A stretch of 13,231 nt of DNA from an uncultured Eubacteriales bacterium (GTDB lineage Bacteria; Bacillota; Clostridia; Oscillospirales; CAG-272). The notes beneath the pieces are model-generated. The model worked only from the letters and a program-made list of their open reading frames with translations, ran no database searches and had not been told where the DNA came from. Positions 5,500 to 11,913 of this stretch are shown one piece after another. The position numbers and the translations under genes are program-made. The DNA lies in the NCBI GenBank assembly GCA_900321265.1, contig ONVJ01000269.1, positions 1 through 13,231 on the forward strand, in the 5' to 3' direction. Position 1 is the first letter of the stretch; each line of letters starts with the position of its first letter.

Positions 5500-6858
5500 T
5501 TATAAAGCGGCAAATGCCATATAAGGTGGAATTTTGATCATGTTATCCATTTGGACGAGATTCTTCGGGTGGATGATTATTGATTCACTGATTCTTCTGG
5601 AGAAGAGATTATCAAATTTATCGAGCGACACAGTAGAATAATTCTTGGAAGATTTAACCTCAATCGGAATGATCCTGAACTTGGTTTTGCTCTCGTTAGA
5701 CAGTAAAAAGTCGATCTCGATATCGTTTCTGTGTTTTTCTTCGTTATATCTTGTGTAGAAAAACAGCTTTTTCCCTTTTGCTGCGATTATTTGCGCAATA
5801 GCGTTTTCGTAGAGCATTCCCTGATTGACAGACAGATTTCCGTCCATTATCTGCTTGTAGAGATTGGTATCCGCCAGTTCGTTTTCGCTGAAAGCAAGAC
5901 TTACCAGAAGCCCGGTGTCCCCGAGATAGCATTTGACGTATGAGTTGTTTTTGTTCAGTGCCAAACCTACGTCGGGATCGTTGCATCTGTAACACAAATT
6001 GCAAATCATGGAGTCGTCGAGCCAAAAGAAAGGATCGCCATATTTGTCAAAAGTCGCGCCTTTCTCTATGTTGCTCAACGTAACTTTTTTCTCATGTGTT
6101 GAAAGATACGCAGGAACATTTTCAAAAATGGCAGAAACCCTTGAACTGTATTTTCTTGCGGCTTTTCGGATGTCATCGCGGTAGAGATTGAGAATATCCC
6201 GCTTTTCTATATCAGCCAACGCGAAATCCCGATCGCCGTGTATATAAGCTTTCACAGCCTGAGGCATCCCGCCAACCAGCATATACTCTTTGAACAGACG
6301 CATTGCTTTATTGTGCAAGGTTCGTTCCAAAGGGACTTTTTTTGTGTAACAATCTGCTATATATTCAAGCAGGAGATCTTCTCCGAGGAATGAAGCAAAC
6401 TCCTCGAAATCCAATGGATACATGCGCAGTTTCCGCTCTTCGGATGGGAGGGTAATACCTTCTACGTTTTCTTTGATAGAGATAAGAGAGCCGGTCTCCA
6501 GATAATCGTATCTTCCGTCCGCGACCAGATACTTGATCATCTCGCGAGCTTTCGGGAATTTCTGGATCTCGTCAAAGATAAATAGACTCTCTCTGCGGTA
6601 CAGGCGGGTATTGTATTCGAGAGAAAGCGATTGGAAGAACACGTCAGGATTTGTAAAATCGTCAAAAAGATCTCGCACTTTTTTGGGCGTCTTATTAAAG
6701 TCAATAAGAATATATGATTTATACTCTTTCTTGCCAAACTCTTCCGCGACTGTGGATTTGCCGATTCTGCGAGCGCCTTCGATCAACAGCGCTTTTTTGC
6801 CGTTGGTCGTTTTTTTCCATTCGCGGAGTTTGTCGTAAATCTTTCTCTGGATTTCCAT
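5500..6858 (-). CDS. AAA family ATPase with DUF4143 / PD-(D/E)XK-like C-terminus
   Basis: A cytoplasmic ATPase of 452 aa from the ATG at 6858. The N-terminal P-loop domain has Walker A EGARRIGKST (about residues 28-37) and Walker B LFIFDEIQ (about 92-99). It also has the LETGSLISIKEN and RMYPLDFEEFA segments typical of the AAA_14/DUF4143 (COG1373) group. The C-terminal region has the family's GMLYENAIAQ motif and a nuclease-like series, E-I-D-F (about 381-384) then P-I-E-V-K-S-S (about 398-404), recalling the D...ExK of restriction-like endonucleases. The frame extends to a TTG at 6891, but that codon lies inside the -10 box, so the ATG is preferred; its ribosome binding site (GGTGA) is modest. 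The biological role of this widespread family is unsettled. Here it sits behind a tandem-repeat promoter region and before a membrane protein. Confidence 0.87.
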   Translation of the reverse strand: MEIQRKIYDKLREWKKTTNGKKALLIEGARRIGKSTVAEEFGKKEYKSYILIDFNKTPKKVRDLFDDFTNPDVFFQSLSLEYNTRLYRRESLFIFDEIQKFPKAREMIKYLVADGRYDYLETGSLISIKENVEGITLPSEERKLRMYPLDFEEFASFLGEDLLLEYIADCYTKKVPLERTLHNKAMRLFKEYMLVGGMPQAVKAYIHGDRDFALADIEKRDILNLYRDDIRKAARKYSSRVSAIFENVPAYLSTHEKKVTLSNIEKGATFDKYGDPFFWLDDSMICNLCYRCNDPDVGLALNKNNSYVKCYLGDTGLLVSLAFSENELADTNLYKQIMDGNLSVNQGMLYENAIAQIIAAKGKKLFFYTRYNEEKHRNDIEIDFLLSNESKTKFRIIPIEVKSSKNYSTVSLDKFDNLFSRRISESIIIHPKNLVQMDNMIKIPPYMAFAAL

Positions 6859-6890
6859 TCGTTCACCGACTTTCTGTAAAGCACTGCTCA

Positions 6891-6919
6891 ATTATACCAC
6901 ATCTTTTGATAAAACGCAA
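6891..6919 (-). promoter_or_regulatory. Extended -10 promoter of the AAA gene, -35 inside a repeat unit
   Basis: On the - strand, TGGTATAAT supplies an extended -10 (TATAAT at 6891-6896), with TTGCGT (6914-6919) as a partial -35 at 17-bp spacing. The -35 lies within the first 34-bp repeat unit, so a protein bound to the repeats would contact or block RNA polymerase. The expected start near 6884 rules out the upstream TTG as the usual start codon. Confidence 0.68.
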
Positions 6920-7030
6920 GATATTATTTGCGCAATAATCTGATAAAACGCAGGATATTGTTTGCACGATAAACTGATAAAACGCAAGATATAATTTGCA
7001 TAATTAGCTGATGAAACGCAGGATATGCGA
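6907..7030. repeat. 34-bp tandem repeat, about 3.6 copies, each full copy with an internal dyad
   Basis: Full units lie at 6907-6940, 6941-6974 and 6975-7008, with a diverging partial unit from 7009 to about 7030. All begin TGATRAAACGCARGATAT. Units 2 and 3 each differ from unit 1 at five positions. A dyad GCAA-N8-TTGC sits at the same place in units 1 and 3 (CGCAA...TTGCG in unit 1) and is weakened to GCA...TGC in unit 2. There are no unique spacers, so it is not CRISPR. Iterated dyads beside a promoter look like multiple sites for a dimeric DNA-binding protein, or iteron-like elements. No other gene lies in this roughly 210-bp stretch. Confidence 0.85.
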
Positions 7031-7055
7031 TCCGTGTTTCGGCGGATTGAAGGAT

Positions 7056-7091
7056 ATACCGCCCGCCTAAAAGAAAAGCGGCGGGCGGTAT
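7056..7091 (-). terminator. Strong hairpin after the PHP-chagasin gene
   Basis: Perfect 12-bp arms (ATACCGCCCGCC at 7056-7067 with its complement at 7080-7091) enclose a 12-nt A-rich loop. The hairpin lies 13 bases past the stop codon of the PHP gene, the position expected of a terminator. On the - strand it is not followed by a good T-run; on the + strand it is followed by TTTGCTGTGTTTTG. I assign it to the PHP operon from position, with moderate confidence on orientation. Confidence 0.6.
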
Positions 7092-7104
7092 TTGCTGTGT
7101 TTTG

Positions 7105-8124
7105 TTATTCTGTAAAATCATGCCGCGGGAGGGAGATCCTTCCGTCCTGCTTCAGCTCGAAACGCAGATTGAAGGTCCGGAGCGGAGGAGTGCTTTCCCA
7201 GCTCCTGCGGTATCTGAAGGTCACGCTCTGCATGCCCGGGACAGAGGGCCGGAAGACGAATTTGACGAAGGAGGGCTCCCCGCAGAGCGCGGGCTCGGAT
7301 TCCTTTCTCAGGTATTCCCTTGATTCCTCTGCGATACCTTCGGCGTGATCGGCCTCCCAGTCCCAGTCGAAGCCGGTCGAGGGATTCGTCCTGAGCTGAA
7401 CGGTGAAGCAGCCTTCGGGCTCGCGGCGGAACCATTCGTGGCTGTCTCTGTCGGGGTTTAACGTAAAGACGCGTGCCTTTCCTTCGCGGACGAGCCTGCC
7501 GTAGTCGGCCTCGGTCATGACCGGCTCTTCGCATTCCATGCCGGCGAGACGGCTCGCGAAGCCGTGGTGGTTGTCGGATCCGCCGGTCTTGAGCAGGCCG
7601 TAGTTGTCCGCGTACTGATCGGCGAGCCTGTTTTCGAAATCGATCCGGCTGGCGTTGATGACCTCGACGGCGTCGACGCTTCTCGGGTAGAGCCTGATGT
7701 GATCGATGTATCCCGCCTCGCGGTACGGGTGCGCCTGGACCACGAAAGCACCTTCCGAGCGCATGAGAGCGAGCTCCTCTTTTTTCCCGAGCTCCATTAT
7801 CTCGGGATGCGCCTGATACCATTCGGGAGGCAGCCCGTAGATGAGAAAATCGGTGCCCGCGTGCGAGAGCTCGACGCCGAAGAAGACCTTTATCCCGAGG
7901 TTCTCCGACTCCTTTTTCGCGTCGAAGTAATCAGAAAGATAAAAATCAAGTTTCGTTTTGTAGGGAAGATTCCTGTCGATGTTGACGTTCCCGTCGAGGA
8001 AGTGGTTCGTGACGAAGATCCCGTCGTATCCGAGTTCACGGTAAAAGCGCATCTGCTCTCTGACGCCCGCGCCGGCGCATCTGCTCACCGGCGACGTGTG
8101 AAGGTGTGTTTCGTATCTGTACAT
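7105..8124 (-). CDS. PHP-domain phosphoesterase fused to a C-terminal chagasin-like (I42) domain
   Basis: A 339-aa protein from the ATG at 8124, chosen because AAAGGAAGAG lies 3-12 bases upstream; an in-frame ATG at 8148 has no such site. Residues 1 to about 225 are a PHP metallo-phosphoesterase domain: H7-L-H9, N40-H41, GVELSHAGTDF (83-93), VVQAHPYREA (128-137), and GSDNHH (182-187). These supply most of the metal ligands of the family; TNH replaces the more usual TDH. Residues about 238-325 resemble chagasin-type cysteine-protease inhibitors (MEROPS I42), with NPSTGFDW (247-254) for loop L2, CGEPSF (281-286) near the G-rich L4, and YRRSWES (305-311) for the RPW loop L6. No signal peptide is seen, so both domains appear cytoplasmic. 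It probably shares a transcript with the upstream small membrane protein. Confidence 0.86.
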   Translation of the reverse strand: MYRYETHLHTSPVSRCAGAGVREQMRFYRELGYDGIFVTNHFLDGNVNIDRNLPYKTKLDFYLSDYFDAKKESENLGIKVFFGVELSHAGTDFLIYGLPPEWYQAHPEIMELGKKEELALMRSEGAFVVQAHPYREAGYIDHIRLYPRSVDAVEVINASRIDFENRLADQYADNYGLLKTGGSDNHHGFASRLAGMECEEPVMTEADYGRLVREGKARVFTLNPDRDSHEWFRREPEGCFTVQLRTNPSTGFDWDWEADHAEGIAEESREYLRKESEPALCGEPSFVKFVFRPSVPGMQSVTFRYRRSWESTPPLRTFNLRFELKQDGRISLPRHDFTE

Positions 8125-8194
8125 CGCTCTTCCTTTCGGTATTGCCATGGAAATAATATGCTGTGACCCGGGCGGTTCTGAACCCCGACCGCGG

Positions 8195-8557
8195 TCAGGT
8201 CACCCGCCAGCCTTTTTCTTTGAGAAATTTCAGGACACCGTCCCTGTCGGGTATGACGAATGAAAAGATCCGTCCGTCGGCGGTTTCGATCTTAAGCGCG
8301 ATTCCCTCCGGGGATATCGCGCTGATTTCGTCTCCGGAGATCTCCTTTACCGCGGCCTTTCTGTGCTCGAGGTCCATGAGCGCGAGGCCGGATTCTAATA
8401 CGTAGAAATTCATATATACCGACTTTGAGGCAGTCATTTTTTCGTCAGTAAACATTTTTCCGGACGTTTTGTAGAGTATCTCGGATTCGAACCGCTTTTC
8501 GGCCTCGGCGGCTCTTTTGTTCATTGCTTTTTCGTAAATAAAGAGAAAAGAAAGCAT
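8195..8557 (-). CDS. Small membrane-anchored protein of unknown function, start uncertain
   Basis: About 120 aa from the ATG at 8557. The N-terminus has a hydrophobic helix (MLSFLFIYEKAM, extended upstream in the same frame by ILSGALFSLF), then a charged helix KRAAEAEKRFESEI. This is followed by a soluble beta-rich part with short strands (SVYMNFYVLESGLALMD, GIALKIETADGRIFSFVIP) and a final helix FLKEKGW. The soluble part recalls a PH-like or YcxB-type fold, but this is only a guess. The frame is open upstream to a TAA near 8618 with no ATG, GTG or TTG, yet GGAGG (8590-8594) sits within that stretch, too far from the ATG to serve it. The PHP gene follows 70 bases downstream on the same strand. 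Confidence 0.62.
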   Translation of the reverse strand: MLSFLFIYEKAMNKRAAEAEKRFESEILYKTSGKMFTDEKMTASKSVYMNFYVLESGLALMDLEHRKAAVKEISGDEISAISPEGIALKIETADGRIFSFVIPDRDGVLKFLKEKGWRVT

Positions 8558-8622
8558 AAAGAGGGAGAAAAGGGCGCCGGAAAGGATTTCCTCCGCCGTT
8601 CGGTTCTGTTGACCACCTTACT

Positions 8623-8651
8623 ATTTTACAATAACCGGCGGGAAAAATCAA
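8623..8651 (-). promoter_or_regulatory. Promoter of the small membrane protein / PHP-chagasin unit
   Basis: On the - strand, TTGATT (8646-8651) and TAAAAT (8623-8628) lie 17 bp apart, near consensus. The predicted start near 8616 leaves a leader of about 60 nt to the ATG at 8557. It is divergent from the SGNH operon promoter about 55-80 bp away. Confidence 0.6.
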
Positions 8652-8703
8652 TAAAAAAGAGGGAAAACATCCCGGGGAGGTTTCCGTTTTGAAAATATAA
8701 TGC

Positions 8704-8732
8704 TGGATTTTTTCCTGGATTTATGATAAAAT
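8704..8732 (+). promoter_or_regulatory. Probable extended -10 promoter of the surface-acylation operon
   Basis: TGATAAAAT gives an extended -10 (TAAAAT at 8727-8732, TG at 8724-8725). A weak -35, TGGATT (8704-8709), lies 17 bp upstream. The expected leader to the ATG at 8777 is about 38 nt. A TATAAT at 8696-8701 has no usable -35 and is less likely. Confidence 0.45.
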
Positions 8733-8776
8733 AATATATATGCCTTTTTGGCAAGTTCACTTAAGAGAAGAATAAT

Positions 8777-9901
8777 ATGAGTTTTTCGACAGAAAACCGA
8801 AAGATGCGTCTGAACGGATTTACCGTCTACAGGCTGTTATGCGTCGCGGCGGTCGTTGCCGTCGCCGGAGCGCTCTTTTTCGCCGCGGTGACGATACACC
8901 GCCTGGCGAGGACGAGAAAACCGCAGGACCCCGACATATCCGCGCTGAGCGGTACCGGATCGCCCGACACCGAAAGGCAGGGGCCCGGGACCGATACCGC
9001 CCCGGTATCCTCGGGTGAGACTGAAGACTCGACCGACGTTGAGCCCGGGACCGGTGAGGAGGCCTCGACGACCGAGACCCTCTACGGCGACACCTCCTCG
9101 GACGAAACTTCGTCCCCCGCTCCCGCGACTACCGAAACTCCCGTGACTTCGGCTCCTCCGGTAACGACCGCGCCGCCGGTCACCACATCGCCGCCGGTCA
9201 CGACGGTGACGCCGGTGATCGCCCCGGTGCCCTCGTCGCCCGTCATCCTGAAGGAGACCGCCGACATGGGGGCTGACTATCTCAAGGACATCGTCTTCCT
9301 GGGCGACTCGACCACCTACGGGATGAGGGTCTACGCCACAAAATACGTCTCCGACGACCAGATCTTCACCGGATCGGGCGGGACGCTCGATCTCTCCGAG
9401 ATAGCGACGAAAAAGATCGTCTATCCGCAGACCGGGGTGGATTTCAACAAAAGACAGCAGGTCCCGATCGGCGAGGCGATCGCGAGAAAAAAGCCGAAGA
9501 TACTCATCATCACTCTGGGGATCAACTTCTCGGCCGAGGCCAACGGCTGGGACGACGCCAAACTGAAAAAGTATTTCCAGAAGCAGATTTCCGACCTCTA
9601 TCAGCTCGTCATGGCGAACAGCCCCTCGACAAAGGTCGTATTCCAGACCATTTATCCGACGATCGACTCGAAGGTGACCGCGAAATCGCTGAAGAACGAG
9701 CGGGTCGACCTCCGCAACACCTGGCTGCTTGAAAAATGCGAGGAGCTGAACATCTCCGTCCTCTGGAGCCATAACTACATGGGCGACGAGAACGGCCAGC
9801 TCAAGGCCGCCTTCAACACCTATCACGGCGACGGCATCCACCTGAACCCCGACGGCTTTGCCGCCGTGCTTGAATTCTGCAGAACTCACGCCGTCGGCTG
9901 A
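8777..9901 (+). CDS. Membrane-anchored SGNH/GDSL-family hydrolase with Thr/Pro-rich stalk
   Basis: A 374-aa exported enzyme. A basic N-terminus and one hydrophobic helix (about residues 19-40) act as signal anchor. A low-complexity Thr/Pro/Ser/Glu stalk (about 48-155) follows, with repeated PPVTT units. The SGNH domain (about 165-374) has block I VFLGDSTTYG with the nucleophile Ser178, block III ITLGIN with Asn250, and block V DGIHLNPDGF with Asp352 and His355. A complete SGNH set suggests an active esterase or acyltransferase acting outside the membrane. It heads an operon with a lipoprotein, an MBOAT acyltransferase and a DHHW protein, so its likely substrate is an O-acyl group on a cell-surface glycan or peptidoglycan. 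AAGAGAAG 6 nt upstream of the ATG is a modest ribosome binding site. Confidence 0.9.
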   Translation: MSFSTENRKMRLNGFTVYRLLCVAAVVAVAGALFFAAVTIHRLARTRKPQDPDISALSGTGSPDTERQGPGTDTAPVSSGETEDSTDVEPGTGEEASTTETLYGDTSSDETSSPAPATTETPVTSAPPVTTAPPVTTSPPVTTVTPVIAPVPSSPVILKETADMGADYLKDIVFLGDSTTYGMRVYATKYVSDDQIFTGSGGTLDLSEIATKKIVYPQTGVDFNKRQQVPIGEAIARKKPKILIITLGINFSAEANGWDDAKLKKYFQKQISDLYQLVMANSPSTKVVFQTIYPTIDSKVTAKSLKNERVDLRNTWLLEKCEELNISVLWSHNYMGDENGQLKAAFNTYHGDGIHLNPDGFAAVLEFCRTHAVG

Positions 9902-9928
9902 ACGGCGCGGAAAGAACGGTATGACAAC

Positions 9929-10435
9929 ATGAAAAAGAACACTATCCTGAAGACCGCGGCGCTGCTCGTCTCGCTGACGATTGCGCTTCTCACCTTCGCA
10001 TCCTGCGGGGAGAAGGAGGTATCCTACAAAACCGGCGTCGATCTCCCCTCGCTGACCTCAGCGCTTGAGGAGACGGTATCGAAGTCGGACAATCTCACCG
10101 ACGCCACCGACGACTTCCTTGAGTTCTTCCTCGAGGTCGATCCCTCCCTCTGCGAGTCCTACACCCTGCGCATCCCCGCCGGGGCGGAATCGATCGACGA
10201 ATACGCGATCTTCGAGGCCAAGACCGACGAAGACGCCTCGTCGATCCTTGAAGCCCTCACGAAATACCTGAAGGGCAGGGGAGAAGCCTGGGACGGCAGA
10301 TACAACGCCTCGGAAAAGCCGAAGCTCGACAACGCCGGGACCTTCAGATACGGCAGCTACGTCGGTTACGTCATCCTTTCGACCGAAGAAAAGCCGGCCT
10401 TCCTCGCCGCTTTTGAAAAAGCGATAAAGAACTGA
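9929..10435 (+). CDS. DUF4358-type lipoprotein
   Basis: A 168-aa lipoprotein. The signal sequence MKKNTILKTAALLVSLTIAL is followed by the lipobox LTFASC, so Cys26 would be lipidated and the rest held on the outer face of the membrane. The mature part (PSLTSALEETVSKSDNL, then ESYTLRIPAGAESIDEYAIFEAKT, then YLKGRGEAWDGRYNA, and YVGYVILS near the end) matches the DUF4358 pattern in Clostridia, small lipoproteins often found beside MBOAT and DHHW genes. The function is unknown. The operon position suggests an accessory role in surface acylation, for example scaffolding the extracytoplasmic enzymes. Its ATG at 9929 overlaps the stop of a tiny three-codon frame (ATG ACA ACA TGA at 9921-9932), which may couple translation. 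Confidence 0.82.
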   Translation: MKKNTILKTAALLVSLTIALLTFASCGEKEVSYKTGVDLPSLTSALEETVSKSDNLTDATDDFLEFFLEVDPSLCESYTLRIPAGAESIDEYAIFEAKTDEDASSILEALTKYLKGRGEAWDGRYNASEKPKLDNAGTFRYGSYVGYVILSTEEKPAFLAAFEKAIKN

Positions 10436-10499
10436 TAAGAATCGCGCGCCGGCCGTAAGAGACCGGCTCCCCTCACACTGAAAACGTCCGGAGCCTGAC

Positions 10500-11888
10500 A
10501 TGCTTTTTTCAAGTTTTGAATTTTTACTGGGCTTTCTGCCGGCAGTCTTCCTCTGCTACTATCTGCTGCCGCCCGCGCTCAGAAATCCGGTGCTCTTCGT
10601 CTTCAGCATCCTTTTCTACGGCTGGGGGGAGCCGGTCTTTGTGTTTCTCATGCTGGCGACGCTCATCTTCGACTGGCTCTTCGGCCTCGCGGTCTCGAAG
10701 AACGCGGAAAATAAGAAAAAGAAGAAGCTGTGGCTGGTCGTATCGGTGATATTCAATCTCGGGATACTTGCCTTCTTCAAGTATTTCGACTTTTTCGCCT
10801 CGAACGTCAATGCCCTCTTTTCGCACGAGATCATCCCCGTTCTCGGCGTCTCGCTGCCGATCGGGATCTCCTTTTACACCTTCCAGGCGCTCAGCTACGT
10901 AATAGATGTATATCGAGGTGACGCATCCCACCAGAAGAATCCGCTGACCTTCTCAACCTACGTCGTGCTCTTTCCGCAGCTCATAGCCGGGCCGATAGTG
11001 AGGTACAAGGACATAGAGGGGCAGCTGGTCGGGCGGACGCATTCCTTCGCGGGATTCTCCTCGGGAGTCCGCCGGTTCGTGACCGGTCTCGGGAAGAAGC
11101 TGCTCCTGGCGGATACCGCCGGCGCCTTCTTCAGATACTTCTCGTCGCTTCCCGACGGCGAAAGAGGCTGGAGCGGCGCCTGGCTCGGGCTCTTTTTCTT
11201 CTCATTCCAGATCTACTTCGACTTCTCGGGCTACTCCGACATGGCGATCGGCCTCGGGCGGATGTTCGGCTTCGAGTTCTGCGAGAACTTCAACTACCCC
11301 TACACGGCAACCAGCGTGACCGACTTCTGGCGCCGCTGGCATATCTCGCTCAGTACATGGTTCCGGGACTACGTGTATATCCCGCTGGGCGGAAACAGAG
11401 TGGGAAAGGCGAAGCACATACTTAACCTCCTCACGGTATGGCTCCTCACCGGTCTCTGGCACGGGGCGAGCTGGAACTTCGTCCTGTGGGGGCTCTACTA
11501 CTTCGTCTTTCTCGTGCTTGAAAAATACGTCTGGGGGAAGGCGCTTGAAAAGGCGCCTGCAGTCCTGCGCCGGATCTATTCCTGCGCCGTGATCCTCTTC
11601 GGCTGGTTCATATTCGCGTCTGCGGACATTTCGTCGCCCTTCGGATACCTCGCGTCGCTCTTTTCGGCGGGCGGGGAGACGTACGACATATGGCGGTCGG
11701 TCCTCATCCTGATCATACTCGCCCTGTTTTCGACGCCGCTGCCGAAGAAGCTCTTTTCGTCGGCGGTCTCAAAGCTGGGCAGGGGCAGGGAGATCGCGGT
11801 CGGAGCCGCCCTGGCGGCGATATTTCTCCTTTCCCTCGCCGCTCTCGCGGGATCGGACTACAGTCCCTTCCTCTACACCAGGTTCTGA
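10500..11888 (+). CDS. MBOAT-family membrane O-acyltransferase (AlgI/PatA-like)
   Basis: A 462-aa polytopic protein of the membrane-bound O-acyltransferase family, about the usual AlgI length. Signature segments in order are LPIGISFYTFQALSYVIDVY (119-138), PQLIAGPIVRY (159-169), QIYFDFSGYSDMAIGLGRMF (237-256), DFWRRWHISLSTWFRDYVYI (275-294), PLGGNR (295-300), and LTGLWHGASWNFVLWGLYY (316-334). His321 in WHGASW is the invariant catalytic His, and His281 is the second conserved one. Such enzymes take an acyl group from a cytoplasmic donor and hand it across the membrane to partner SGNH or DHHW proteins that place it on a polysaccharide or wall polymer. Both kinds of partner are encoded here. 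GGAG six bases before the ATG at 10500 supports this start. The acceptor polymer is unknown. Confidence 0.94.
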   Translation: MLFSSFEFLLGFLPAVFLCYYLLPPALRNPVLFVFSILFYGWGEPVFVFLMLATLIFDWLFGLAVSKNAENKKKKKLWLVVSVIFNLGILAFFKYFDFFASNVNALFSHEIIPVLGVSLPIGISFYTFQALSYVIDVYRGDASHQKNPLTFSTYVVLFPQLIAGPIVRYKDIEGQLVGRTHSFAGFSSGVRRFVTGLGKKLLLADTAGAFFRYFSSLPDGERGWSGAWLGLFFFSFQIYFDFSGYSDMAIGLGRMFGFEFCENFNYPYTATSVTDFWRRWHISLSTWFRDYVYIPLGGNRVGKAKHILNLLTVWLLTGLWHGASWNFVLWGLYYFVFLVLEKYVWGKALEKAPAVLRRIYSCAVILFGWFIFASADISSPFGYLASLFSAGGETYDIWRSVLILIILALFSTPLPKKLFSSAVSKLGRGREIAVGAALAAIFLLSLAALAGSDYSPFLYTRF

Positions 11889-11913
11889 GGAGGCGGCATG
11901 ATGAAGGAAGAAG

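Noticed and set aside
6859..6891. TTG start at 6891 for the AAA protein
   Set aside because: The TTG overlaps the TATAAT box, so a transcript from that promoter would begin downstream of it; the ATG at 6858 starts the conserved part.
6907..7030. CRISPR array
   Set aside because: The 34-bp units are contiguous and similar along their whole length; there are no unique spacers and no cas genes.
8125..8148. ATG at 8148 as start of the PHP gene
   Set aside because: No ribosome binding site upstream, whereas AAAGGAAGAG precedes the ATG at 8124, which also begins directly at the PHP HLH motif.
7564..8166. 200-codon + strand open frame opposite the PHP gene
   Set aside because: Complement of the PHP-coding strand; Val/Arg/Asp-rich with no motif.
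8187..8196. GACCGCGGTC palindrome overlapping the small membrane gene's stop
   Set aside because: Only 10 bp, with no T-run and no second copy; it is common by chance in GC-rich DNA.
8837..9889. 350-codon - strand open frame opposite the SGNH hydrolase
   Set aside because: Composition is Gly/Arg/Val-rich with runs such as RGDHRRHRRD that mirror the Thr/Pro stalk codons; the + strand SGNH motifs are decisive.
10448..10467. Hairpin between the lipoprotein and MBOAT genes as a terminator
   Set aside because: Five-bp stem (GCCGG/CCGGC) with a 10-nt loop and no T-run; the genes are more likely co-transcribed.
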